A program made the position numbers and the translations under genes. Positions 1 to 5,431 of a stretch of DNA of 7,225 bases are shown one piece after another. Positions within the stretch are counted from its first letter, which is position 1; each line of letters starts with the position of its first letter. A model generated the notes under the pieces. It did not search any database, was not told the DNA's origin, and worked only from the letters and a program-made list of their open reading frames with translations. This stretch comes from an uncultured Eubacteriales bacterium (GTDB taxonomy: Bacteria; Bacillota; Clostridia; Oscillospirales; Acutalibacteraceae): positions 1-7,225 of the forward strand of contig CAKUBN010000082.1 of assembly GCA_934643185.1 (NCBI GenBank), in the 5' to 3' direction.

Positions 1-1
1 T

Positions 2-760
2 TCGACGGCGAAGGACACGCAGATGACGCTGCGCGTGGAGAACATGGCGACGGGCGAGGCCATTATTCAGGAGACGAAAAACATTGCGCTGCACAGCGTA
101 TATGATTATAAAAATTACAGCGATGCGTTCGGCATCATCCAGAACGACAACATTTTGGCGTGGATGACGCCAGAGACGGACGGCATTTTGCAGGTGCGCC
201 GCAACGCGGTATCGTGGTTGGAGCAGAACTTCGGCACGGAATACGGCATTTTGCCGGGGTATCAGCCGGCGTATGGGTTTACGTCCGACCAAGGGGCGTA
301 TATCACGTATTATCAGGTGGCGGCGATACAGAGTGCCATCAGCAACATGGGCGTGCGGTACAACATGGGGCCGTATTCGTTTAGCGCGAGCCAGCGCGTT
401 TTGATGCCCGACGCGGTGTTGGAAAGCGGCTCCGGCATCTGCATTGAGACGGCGGTTTTAATGGCGAGCGTGCTGGAATCTATGAGCATGCACGCGATGA
501 TCGTGTTCACGCCGGGGCATGCGCAGACGGCGGTGGAGACGTGGAGCGGCTCCGGGCAATATTTCCTCATTGAAACGACGATGCTGCCATTTACGGGGAC
601 ACAGGACGAGCTGAACACGCTCATTCAGCCGCTGAGCGCGGAGGACTGGGCGAACTATCTGTACAGCAAGGAGCAGGAGGCGCAGCAATCGGGCGGCATG
701 GTGTACGTGGTGGACTGCGATTTGGCGCCGGTGCTGAATATTCAGGGCCTGAACTACTAA
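2..760 (+). CDS. Transglutaminase-like domain protein, 5' end outside the window
   Basis: The frame is open from base 2 with no stop, so the N-terminus, including any signal peptide, lies upstream; the ATG at 23 is probably internal. Residue numbers here count from that ATG. The first 35 or so residues are beta-strand-like, suggesting the end of an Ig-like or similar domain. A transglutaminase-like cysteine-protease fold follows, with a plausible Cys-His-acid triad: Cys140 in GSGICIETA at the start of a helix, His166 in TPGHAQTAVE, and Glu184 in YFLIETT. In this superfamily the third residue is usually Asp, so Glu here is a variant. Such proteins in Firmicutes are often exported and may act on peptides or crosslinks at the envelope, but the substrate is unknown. 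The stop is 10 nt before the lipoprotein start, so the two are probably co-transcribed. Confidence is good for the fold and low for the role. Confidence 0.8.
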   Translation, partial: STAKDTQMTLRVENMATGEAIIQETKNIALHSVYDYKNYSDAFGIIQNDNILAWMTPETDGILQVRRNAVSWLEQNFGTEYGILPGYQPAYGFTSDQGAYITYYQVAAIQSAISNMGVRYNMGPYSFSASQRVLMPDAVLESGSGICIETAVLMASVLESMSMHAMIVFTPGHAQTAVETWSGSGQYFLIETTMLPFTGTQDELNTLIQPLSAEDWANYLYSKEQEAQQSGGMVYVVDCDLAPVLNIQGLNY

Positions 761-770
761 GGAGACAAAC

Positions 771-1607
771 ATGACACGAACGAAACGAGTAACGGCTGTG
801 TTGTTGGCGCTTATATTGCTTTTGAATTTTGCGGGCTGCGGCGCGAAAAACGCGCTGTTTGACCGTGTGAGCGGCGCGGGAAAATTTGCGGCGGAAAGCC
901 TGACGATCTACACGGAAAAAGGAAGCTTTGCGGCGGAGCCTGAGACGGTGCAGGACGCAAAGCAGGTGAAAGCAATTTTTGACGCGCTGAAAACTGTGAC
1001 GCTCGGCGAAGTTGTAAAGACAGACGACAAATACACGCGGTACATTTTCACGTTTGCGGACAAAAGCGGCAGCAAAATGAGCTTTACGCTGCGCGAGGAC
1101 GGGTGCGTTGTATTAGACGGCAAGACGTATGACGCGCTCGGCGCAGATGCGGTGCTGGAGACGGCGGGGATTGACCCGGATGCAGCGGAAGCGGAGCCCG
1201 CTTCGTCTGAAATGGCTGCGCCCGCAGAGCCCGAAGTGACGCCGGAGCCGCAGGCGACCGCGACCCCGGAGCCGACGGCGGAACCGACCCCCGCAGCGGC
1301 GTACACGCTTGTCGATTACGACGGCGGGGTGTTCACGATGCAGCTGCCGCAGGGGTGGCAGATCATCACAGGCGGCGCATACGCGGGGTACTCCATCCGC
1401 GCGTGGGACCCGAACGACCCGGACGTGCAGATTTTCTATTACGGCGAGCTTGGCCCGTATTTTAAGAGTGCGGAGGCGAAGGCGCAATATCAATCGATGA
1501 GCACGAGCGACGACCCGCTGACGTATCTGCCGGTGCTGGATGACCCGACGCTTGCGGGGTGCTTAAACGCGATGGGGACTATCAGGATGCTTACGACGGC
1601 ATCATGA
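771..1607 (+). CDS. Lipoprotein, N-terminal part of a frameshifted gene
   Basis: The start ATG has an AAGGAG Shine-Dalgarno (759-764) 6 nt upstream that overlaps the previous stop codon. Residues 1-22 form a lipoprotein signal peptide (Arg/Lys-rich start, Leu-rich core, lipobox FAGC) with predicted lipidated Cys23. Residues about 40-125 form a small domain with the block IFDALKTVTLGE (69-80), also present in the lipoprotein at 4236. Residues about 137-177 are a Pro/Glu/Ala/Thr-rich linker that probably spans cell wall. From Tyr178 a second domain begins (FTMQLPQGW, then a WDPNDPD segment and QIFYYGELGPYF), resembling uncharacterised Clostridia lipoproteins I recall but cannot name. The frame ends at a TGA (1605-1607) after about 10 codons that do not fit. 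The domain continues in the -1 frame to 2044, so the intact product would be about 424 residues. As it stands the product is a 278-residue truncated lipoprotein unless frameshifting occurs. Confidence 0.8.
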   Translation: MTRTKRVTAVLLALILLLNFAGCGAKNALFDRVSGAGKFAAESLTIYTEKGSFAAEPETVQDAKQVKAIFDALKTVTLGEVVKTDDKYTRYIFTFADKSGSKMSFTLREDGCVVLDGKTYDALGADAVLETAGIDPDAAEAEPASSEMAAPAEPEVTPEPQATATPEPTAEPTPAAAYTLVDYDGGVFTMQLPQGWQIITGGAYAGYSIRAWDPNDPDVQIFYYGELGPYFKSAEAKAQYQSMSTSDDPLTYLPVLDDPTLAGCLNAMGTIRMLTTAS

Positions 1608-2044
1608 CCCAGGGCTTTGCGTTTGCGAAAATTGAAAACATGACGATTTTGAGCGAAACGCCCATCACAACGCCGCTTGCGAGCTATGCGGTCTCGGAAT
1701 CTTCGATTTTGGCGAGCCTGACATCAACAACGGGTGCGGCGTGTACGGGGTTGTTTGAGGGCAGCATTTTGGACGCGGGCAGTTATGAGGTGAACGGTGT
1801 GGACATAACGCCCTCGCGCAGTGCCTCGAATATTTTCGGCATTATTGTGCCGGAGGGAAAATTTGAGGCGGTGGCGCCGATCTTGATTCAATCTTTGACG
1901 AGCTTTGCGTTTACGGACGCGTATATTCAGGAGGCGATAAGGCTTGGAAACATGCAGGCGGAAAACGCGGCGGAGGTCTCGCGCCAGAATAACGAGATGA
2001 TGGACCGTGTGATGAGCGATTTTGACGAGTATATTCGGCAATAG
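1559..2044 (+). pseudogene. C-terminal part of the frameshifted lipoprotein
   Basis: This frame continues the second domain of the upstream lipoprotein (FAFAKIENMTILSETPI onward) through a predicted beta-rich region to a polar helix that ends in DEYIRQ. It has no credible start of its own: the GTG at 1559 has no spaced Shine-Dalgarno, and the ATG at 1604 overlaps the upstream TGA as ATGA but lacks a ribosome site at useful distance (AGGA at 1584-1587 is too far). Restoring one G in the GGGG run at 1574-1577 would join the frames as NAMG-DYQDAYDGIM, which reads naturally. The simplest reading is a single-base deletion or an assembly error. Programmed -1 frameshifting is a less likely alternative. 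Homologs as I recall them may continue past this C-terminus, so a second truncation is possible but unproven. Confidence 0.65.
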
Positions 2045-2057
2045 TATTTTGGAAAAG

Positions 2058-2089
2058 AAAAAGGGGCGGCCGGTGGGCTGTCCCTTTTT
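2058..2089 (+). terminator. Strong hairpin terminator after the lipoprotein
   Basis: Bases 2058-2071 pair with 2076-2089 in a 14-bp stem (AAAAAGGGGCGGCC against GGCTGTCCCTTTTT, two G-T wobbles) closed by a GGTG loop. The 3' arm ends in five T, as expected for intrinsic termination on the + strand, 14 nt after the lipoprotein stop. The 5' arm starts with five A, so on the - strand the same hairpin also ends in a T run and could stop the convergent transcript from the regulator. Confidence 0.85.
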
Positions 2090-2111
2090 AAAGTGTGTGC
2101 TGAATTTTTAA

Positions 2112-2290
2112 ATGAATTTGCGGTGCAAATTCATAGGGAGACCCCCCTAATTGGGTCTCCCTCACCTCAACAGTCCACTGGACTGTTGAAGTTCCCATCC
2201 TGATTTTTTGTTAGGCAAAAGGGTTTCGTCGTCTGCGGACGACGACCAAAGGCGCTGCCTTTGGAATTCGCAAGCTTTTGAAAAAGCTTG
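2112..2290. repeat. Array of six perfect hairpins in a convergent intergenic region
   Basis: Six perfect inverted repeats sit almost end to end: ATGAATTTGC at 2112-2121 with 2125-2134; AGGGAGACCC at 2135-2144 with 2153-2162; TCAACAGTCC at 2167-2176 with 2180-2189; TCGTCGTC at 2226-2233 with 2238-2245; CCAAAGGC at 2246-2253 with 2257-2264; and CAAGCTTT at 2271-2278 with 2283-2290. Loops are 3 to 8 nt. The first two and the fourth and fifth directly abut. The arm sequences differ from hairpin to hairpin, so this is not a tandem repeat. A weaker 5-bp stem (2199-2203 with 2211-2215, one wobble) lies in the only large gap. No plausible ORF covers it. The make-up suggests a dispersed palindromic intergenic element or a structured 3' UTR. 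I have an unverified impression that similar hairpin strings occur between genes in Oscillospirales genomes. Confidence 0.8.
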
Positions 2291-2300
2291 AGCAAAACTT

Positions 2301-2330
2301 TTAACCACCGTTGACGCGGGCGGCGGTTAA
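2301..2330 (-). terminator. Hairpin over the regulator stop codon, weak terminator
   Basis: Bases 2301-2310 (TTAACCACCG) pair with 2321-2330 (CGGCGGTTAA), 9 of 10 positions, around a 10-nt loop. The stop codon of the - strand regulator (2327-2329) lies inside the arm. On the - strand the stem is followed by AAGTTTTGC, only four T, so it may be a weak terminator or simply the last member of the hairpin array. Confidence 0.5.
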
Positions 2331-4060
2331 TCCTCAACGTAGGGCAAGATCATGTTTTGGAAGGCGCTGAGCATTTTGCTGTGGCGGATGACGAAGTGAA
2401 TGACGGGGGCTTTGCTTTTGGACAGCATGACCCACTCATTTTCGTGGATTTGGATTTGAATATTGCGAAACGCGGGTTTTTCCGCAAAGCGGACGGTATA
2501 GTTTGGGTGCTTTTCGGCGAACGCATGAGTGGCGTTTAAATGTGCCTCGTATTCTTCATAGGTATAGGTGACGGTATCCTCGAAAAACGCGCAGGAGAGT
2601 GCGAGCGCGATGGGGTGCGCCTGAAATGCTTCTTCGGAAAGTTTTGGAAGCTCATCGATAACGGTGTTTTCTGTGAGAATTTGCTCGATGTTTTCCGTTT
2701 GCTGCTTGCGTGCGGCTTGGAGGGCTTCTGCATCTGCGGCGGACACGCCGTGGCGCTTTAGGATGCGCTCGAGCAGCTCTTCCGACAGGGTATAAAGCGG
2801 CGGGGCGGAGAGGATGTTGTGCCGTGCGCCATTGGTAGCTGCGTCGTTTTTGAGGAACGCGCGGAAGAGGTCGGCCTGCGGAGCTTTATAAATTTCCATT
2901 AACGGCTGCGCTTTTTGCAGCAGATGGTCTGCGGTGCGGCGGCTGTGCTGCACCTCTTCGCGGTTATTTGTGAAATGGTAGTGGCCGTCTTCGTGGAAGC
3001 CGCTTATGCACTCGCCGGTGAGTGCGGCGGCGCCGGAGACGTAGTGAAAATGGCAATAGACGGTATTCTGCACGCCTTTTAAGTAATACGGCGAGACCTG
3101 ACCTGTCATGTAAATGGGGATCCAGCTTTCAAGCCCGAGCATCATTTCTTCAAACGGGTGGTCGATGTTGTGGATCATATCGAGGTGCAGGCCTTTTCTA
3201 AGCATGACGGCGATGCCGAACATCCACTTTTTGCCGAAGTCGAGGTCTTCCGCCATATCGGCCATGGGCATATCGCTGCACATGAAAACGGGGGCGGTGG
3301 ACTTGGAAAGCGCGGTCGCCTTGAAAAAATCGAGCTCGCCCTGCTTCATTTCCTCAACGCCGTAGTAATTGCGCGAGGCGGGAAGCTGAAACGGGAGCGA
3401 CGGCACCTTGATCTCCTCAAAATGGATGGCTTCGATGTACTCGTTGAGGTCGAAGGTATCGAGGTGCGCGAGAAATTTTGTGACGGAATCGGCATCGCGT
3501 TGCTTTTCGGTGCACAGCCACTCGATGAGGAGCGCGGTGTATTGCTCAGGCTCCATGGGCTGCTCTGCGGAGACGCCGATGAGCGCGCAGAGGGCTTCTT
3601 TTTGGTCATTTTTCAGGCACCGCCTTGTGACATAACGGCAGACCTGCGTGATGAAATCCTCTGCGTTTGCGGGCTTTCTCTGCCCGGAGCAGACGCGGGA
3701 GAGGTAGGAAGCGTCGAAATTCATGGCGCGGGAGAGCTCTGCGTAGCTGATGCCGAACGCGGTGAGCAGGTTCTTGAGATTTTGAATGGCGCTGTCAAAA
3801 TCGGATTTTTCGGGGTGCAGGGAAGCGCTGAGGGCGCTTAGGACTTCATTCTCCGAAAAGCCCGGGCGGCCGTTTTGTGCGGCGATGGCGCAGATGCCCT
3901 GTGCGAGATGCAGGAGCTGTTCGCTGTTTTTACCGGGTTCGCGCTCGCCGGAGCGGTAGCGGCTGATGGCGGCGTCTGATATGCCGGAGGCGGCGGAAAG
4001 CGTTTTGGCCGAGCAGCCGAGCGTTTCGATATATAAATTGAGCTGTTCACAGAATTTCAT
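2327..4060 (-). CDS. Transcriptional regulator with two Cro/C1-type HTH domains and a large C-terminal domain
   Basis: The chosen start, ATG at 4060-4058, has AGGAGGG (4073-4067) 6 nt upstream; the open frame reaches further to 4582 but that part overlaps the divergent gene. The product is 577 residues. HTH 1 covers about residues 15-58 (TLSAASGISDAAISRYRSGE, then a Lys/Pro turn and helix). HTH 2 covers about 103-146 (ISYAELSRAMNFDASYLSRV, then CSGQRKP). Both end in the S-G-x-R-x-P turn typical of Cro/C1 proteins, suggesting an internal duplication. Residues about 170-577 contain no domain I can name. The block DMIHNIDHPFEEMMLGLESW (294-313) and the C-terminal VIHFVIRH (553-560) look like conserved cores, perhaps for ligand or partner sensing. 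No membrane segment or signal peptide is visible, so it should act in the cytoplasm. It faces the 4236-5291 operon and may control it or itself; that is inference from position only. Confidence 0.8.
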   Translation of the reverse strand: MKFCEQLNLYIETLGCSAKTLSAASGISDAAISRYRSGEREPGKNSEQLLHLAQGICAIAAQNGRPGFSENEVLSALSASLHPEKSDFDSAIQNLKNLLTAFGISYAELSRAMNFDASYLSRVCSGQRKPANAEDFITQVCRYVTRRCLKNDQKEALCALIGVSAEQPMEPEQYTALLIEWLCTEKQRDADSVTKFLAHLDTFDLNEYIEAIHFEEIKVPSLPFQLPASRNYYGVEEMKQGELDFFKATALSKSTAPVFMCSDMPMADMAEDLDFGKKWMFGIAVMLRKGLHLDMIHNIDHPFEEMMLGLESWIPIYMTGQVSPYYLKGVQNTVYCHFHYVSGAAALTGECISGFHEDGHYHFTNNREEVQHSRRTADHLLQKAQPLMEIYKAPQADLFRAFLKNDAATNGARHNILSAPPLYTLSEELLERILKRHGVSAADAEALQAARKQQTENIEQILTENTVIDELPKLSEEAFQAHPIALALSCAFFEDTVTYTYEEYEAHLNATHAFAEKHPNYTVRFAEKPAFRNIQIQIHENEWVMLSKSKAPVIHFVIRHSKMLSAFQNMILPYVED

Positions 4061-4091
4061 GCGGTTCCCTCCTGTGCAGGTATTTGCCTTG

Positions 4092-4100
4092 ATTATAGCA
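4092..4100 (-). promoter_or_regulatory. Extended -10 promoter of the double-HTH regulator
   Basis: Read on the - strand this is TGCTATAAT, a consensus -10 hexamer (TATAAT, 4097-4092) with the TGn extension. It lies about 31 nt upstream of the regulator's ATG and about 18 nt upstream of its Shine-Dalgarno. No good -35 hexamer is seen at 16-18 nt spacing, consistent with an extended -10 promoter. Confidence 0.6.
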
Positions 4101-4139
4101 TGGTTCGACAGAAACCGCCATAAGCGAATGCGGCGGGAT

Positions 4140-4161
4140 TTGACATTTTCCGCAGTGTCAA
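4140..4161. promoter_or_regulatory. Inverted repeat TTGACA-N10-TGTCAA, candidate operator
   Basis: A perfect 6-bp inverted repeat with a 10-bp spacer, 4140-4145 and 4156-4161, lies between the divergent starts at 4058-4060 and 4236. Its 16-bp centre-to-centre spacing would put the half-sites about 1.5 turns apart. The double-HTH regulator is the obvious candidate binder. TTGACA equals a -35 consensus, but no -10 lies at the right distance on the + strand. Twofold symmetry of this size can arise by chance. Confidence 0.35.
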
Positions 4162-4204
4162 TGACCAAACCGGGAAAACGCTTTTTCTGCGTCTTTCCGT
4201 TTAG

Positions 4205-4210
4205 TATGAT
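4205..4210 (+). promoter_or_regulatory. Probable -10 box (TATGAT) of the lipoprotein and zinc-ribbon operon
   Basis: TATGAT occurs 25 nt upstream of the ATG at 4236 and 10 nt before the AAAGGGGG ribosome site. The upstream -35 region (about 4181-4188) is T-rich but a poor match. The same TATGAT hexamer is used in the better promoter at 5383-5411. Confidence 0.4.
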
Positions 4211-4235
4211 AGAAATTAGAAAAGGGGGCGGGAAT

Positions 4236-4679
4236 ATGAAGCGATGCGGCGTGATTTTGCTGTGTGTGCTGGCTGTTTTGTGCACGGTGCTTGCGAGCTG
4301 CGGCGAAAAACCGGCGGAGAAGAGCGACGTCGGCGGGGTGTTTGCGTTTTGCGGCGGCGAATTGCAGGACTTTGCGGCATCGTTTGACGTGGAGGAGATG
4401 GAGTGCATCGAATACCGGTACACGATGGACACGATTGTTTCCTGCCGTATCACGGACAAGGCGGCGATGCAGGTGATTTTTGACGCGCTTTGTACAGTGA
4501 AGATCGGCGAAAAAACGGACATGCGCGCGACGGACAGCGAGCAGAGCCTGAAATTTGTGAAAACGGACGGCACGACCTGCACTGTGCGGTTTGAGCAAAA
4601 GAATCTGCTGTATGAAGAAGATGCGTATCAACTGGAAAACGACGCGGCGCTTTGGAAGGCGCTGCGCGAAGCGAAATAG
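4236..4679 (+). CDS. Small lipoprotein sharing a domain with the lipoprotein at 771
   Basis: The start is set by AAAGGGGG (4221-4228) 7 nt before the ATG, and by the signal peptide it opens. The 147-residue product begins with a lipoprotein signal (MKR, hydrophobic core, lipobox LASC) with predicted lipidated Cys22. One small alpha/beta-looking domain follows with no membrane segment. The block IFDALCTVKIGE (81-92) matches 9 of 12 residues of IFDALKTVTLGE in the lipoprotein at 771. The flanks align too: an Asp-Ala or Asp-Lys-Ala lead-in, then a strand with F, a D-K/T-x-G turn, and a basic strand. The two share a 14-base identical stretch (975-988 and 4476-4489), so they are paralogous domains. 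The function is unknown; it should sit on the outer face of the cytoplasmic membrane. The next gene starts 15 nt downstream, probably in the same operon. Confidence 0.8.
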   Translation: MKRCGVILLCVLAVLCTVLASCGEKPAEKSDVGGVFAFCGGELQDFAASFDVEEMECIEYRYTMDTIVSCRITDKAAMQVIFDALCTVKIGEKTDMRATDSEQSLKFVKTDGTTCTVRFEQKNLLYEEDAYQLENDAALWKALREAK

Positions 4680-4694
4680 AAATGGGGGAACGAC

Positions 4695-5291
4695 ATGAAA
4701 GAATCGAGAGTATTTGAGCTGAACCAAGCGACGGCGGAGCAGGTTTTGGAGGCCGTGACGACGTTTTTACATGGCGAAAAGGGCATGGAGGTGCAGAGCG
4801 TGGCGACGCCGAACGGGTATCTCATTCAGGCGGCGCAGGCCGACACGCTGCGCACGCTTTCCGGCATGAAGCTTGCGACGACCGTGGAGCTGAATGTGAA
4901 CGGCACGCAGCTGAATGTGACGCTCGGCGAGGGCCAGTGGGCGGACAAGCTGGGCGCGGGCGCTGTGGGGCTTTTCCTGCTGTGGCCGCTGGCGGTGACG
5001 GCGGGCATCGGCGCGTATAAGCAGAAAAAGCTGCCGGGCGAGATCTTTGAAGTGGTGTACCGCTGCACGATGGGCGAGCCGACGAGCTTCCAAACGGCGG
5101 GCACGCCCGTGAATGCGGCTCCGATGGCTCCGGCGGGCGCGGTTTGCCCGCAGTGCGGGGCGCAGGTCTCCGCAAACGCGAAGTTTTGCAGCGCTTGCGG
5201 CGCGAAATTACAGACGGTGTGCCCGGGCTGCGGCGCGCCGGTGAAGCCGGGCAGCAAATTCTGCTCGGAATGCGGACAATCACTCTCCTAA
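4695..5291 (+). CDS. Membrane-associated protein with two C-terminal zinc ribbons
   Basis: The start ATG follows GGGGG (4684-4688) at 6 nt. Residues 1-80 form a soluble domain with alternating strands (VELNVNG, QLNVTLGEG) that I do not recognise. Residues about 86-107 form one hydrophobic segment rich in Gly, Ala and Leu, likely membrane-inserted, followed by KQKK, which would lie in the cytoplasm by the positive-inside rule. After a Pro/Ala linker come two zinc ribbons, each CX2C-X10-CX2C: Cys151, 154, 165 and 168, then Cys176, 179, 190 and 193. Each should bind one zinc. Double zinc ribbons of this kind are common at the ends of small Firmicutes membrane proteins and usually mediate protein or nucleic acid contacts; the partner is unknown. 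It probably shares an operon with the lipoprotein upstream and is followed by a terminator. Confidence 0.85.
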   Translation: MKESRVFELNQATAEQVLEAVTTFLHGEKGMEVQSVATPNGYLIQAAQADTLRTLSGMKLATTVELNVNGTQLNVTLGEGQWADKLGAGAVGLFLLWPLAVTAGIGAYKQKKLPGEIFEVVYRCTMGEPTSFQTAGTPVNAAPMAPAGAVCPQCGAQVSANAKFCSACGAKLQTVCPGCGAPVKPGSKFCSECGQSLS

Positions 5292-5309
5292 TTTTATATA
5301 TCCCAAAAC

Positions 5310-5348
5310 AGCGGCGTGAGGCTTAAACGGCTTTACGCCGCCGCTTTT
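5310..5348 (+). terminator. Intrinsic terminator after the zinc-ribbon gene
   Basis: AGCGGCG (5310-5316) pairs with CGCCGCT (5339-5345), and the stem runs straight into TTTT (5345-5348). An alternative register pairs GCGGCGT (5311-5317) with ACGCCGC (5335-5341). It lies 19 nt after the stop at 5291 and before the promoter at 5383, which separates the two transcription units. Confidence 0.7.
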
Positions 5349-5382
5349 ATGCGTGCGTTTTGCACCGTGCGGGGTGAAACGG

Positions 5383-5411
5383 TTGAAATCTCGGGGATTT
5401 TCTTGTATGAT
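5383..5411 (+). promoter_or_regulatory. Sigma-A-type promoter of the LOG and methyltransferase operon
   Basis: TTGAAA (5383-5388) and TATGAT (5406-5411) are separated by exactly 17 nt. Each hexamer is one mismatch from consensus. The start codon lies about 20 nt downstream of the -10, so the leader is short. Confidence 0.8.
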
Positions 5412-5431
5412 AAGGAAAAAGAAAGGCGGGG

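Noticed and set aside
1562..1568. Programmed -1 frameshift site as the main explanation for the broken lipoprotein
   Set aside because: The heptamer C-TTA-AAC breaks the X-XXY-YYZ rule at its first three bases, no internal Shine-Dalgarno sits at the usual distance, and only a weak 5-bp stem (1586-1590 with 1599-1603) follows. A lost G in the GGGG run is simpler.
2112..2290. CRISPR array
   Set aside because: The palindromes differ in sequence and there are no identical direct repeats separated by regular spacers.
2045..2326. Riboswitch or tRNA cluster
   Set aside because: The stems are independent and lack the closing helix, conserved loops or cloverleaf of these RNAs, and the region lies downstream of both flanking genes.
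3158..3841. 227-residue open frame on the + strand inside the regulator
   Set aside because: It is antisense to a well-supported coding frame with clear HTH motifs; it has no ribosome site, and its composition is that of a complementary-strand shadow in GC-rich DNA.
3966..4235. Upstream extension of the small lipoprotein frame
   Set aside because: It would bury the signal peptide in the middle of the protein. The ATG at 4236 has a ribosome site and starts a typical lipoprotein signal.
4061..4582. Upstream extension of the - strand regulator frame by 174 codons
   Set aside because: It overlaps the lipoprotein gene and both promoters on the opposite strand. The internal ATG at 4060 has an ideal AGGAGGG site and opens directly into the HTH domain.
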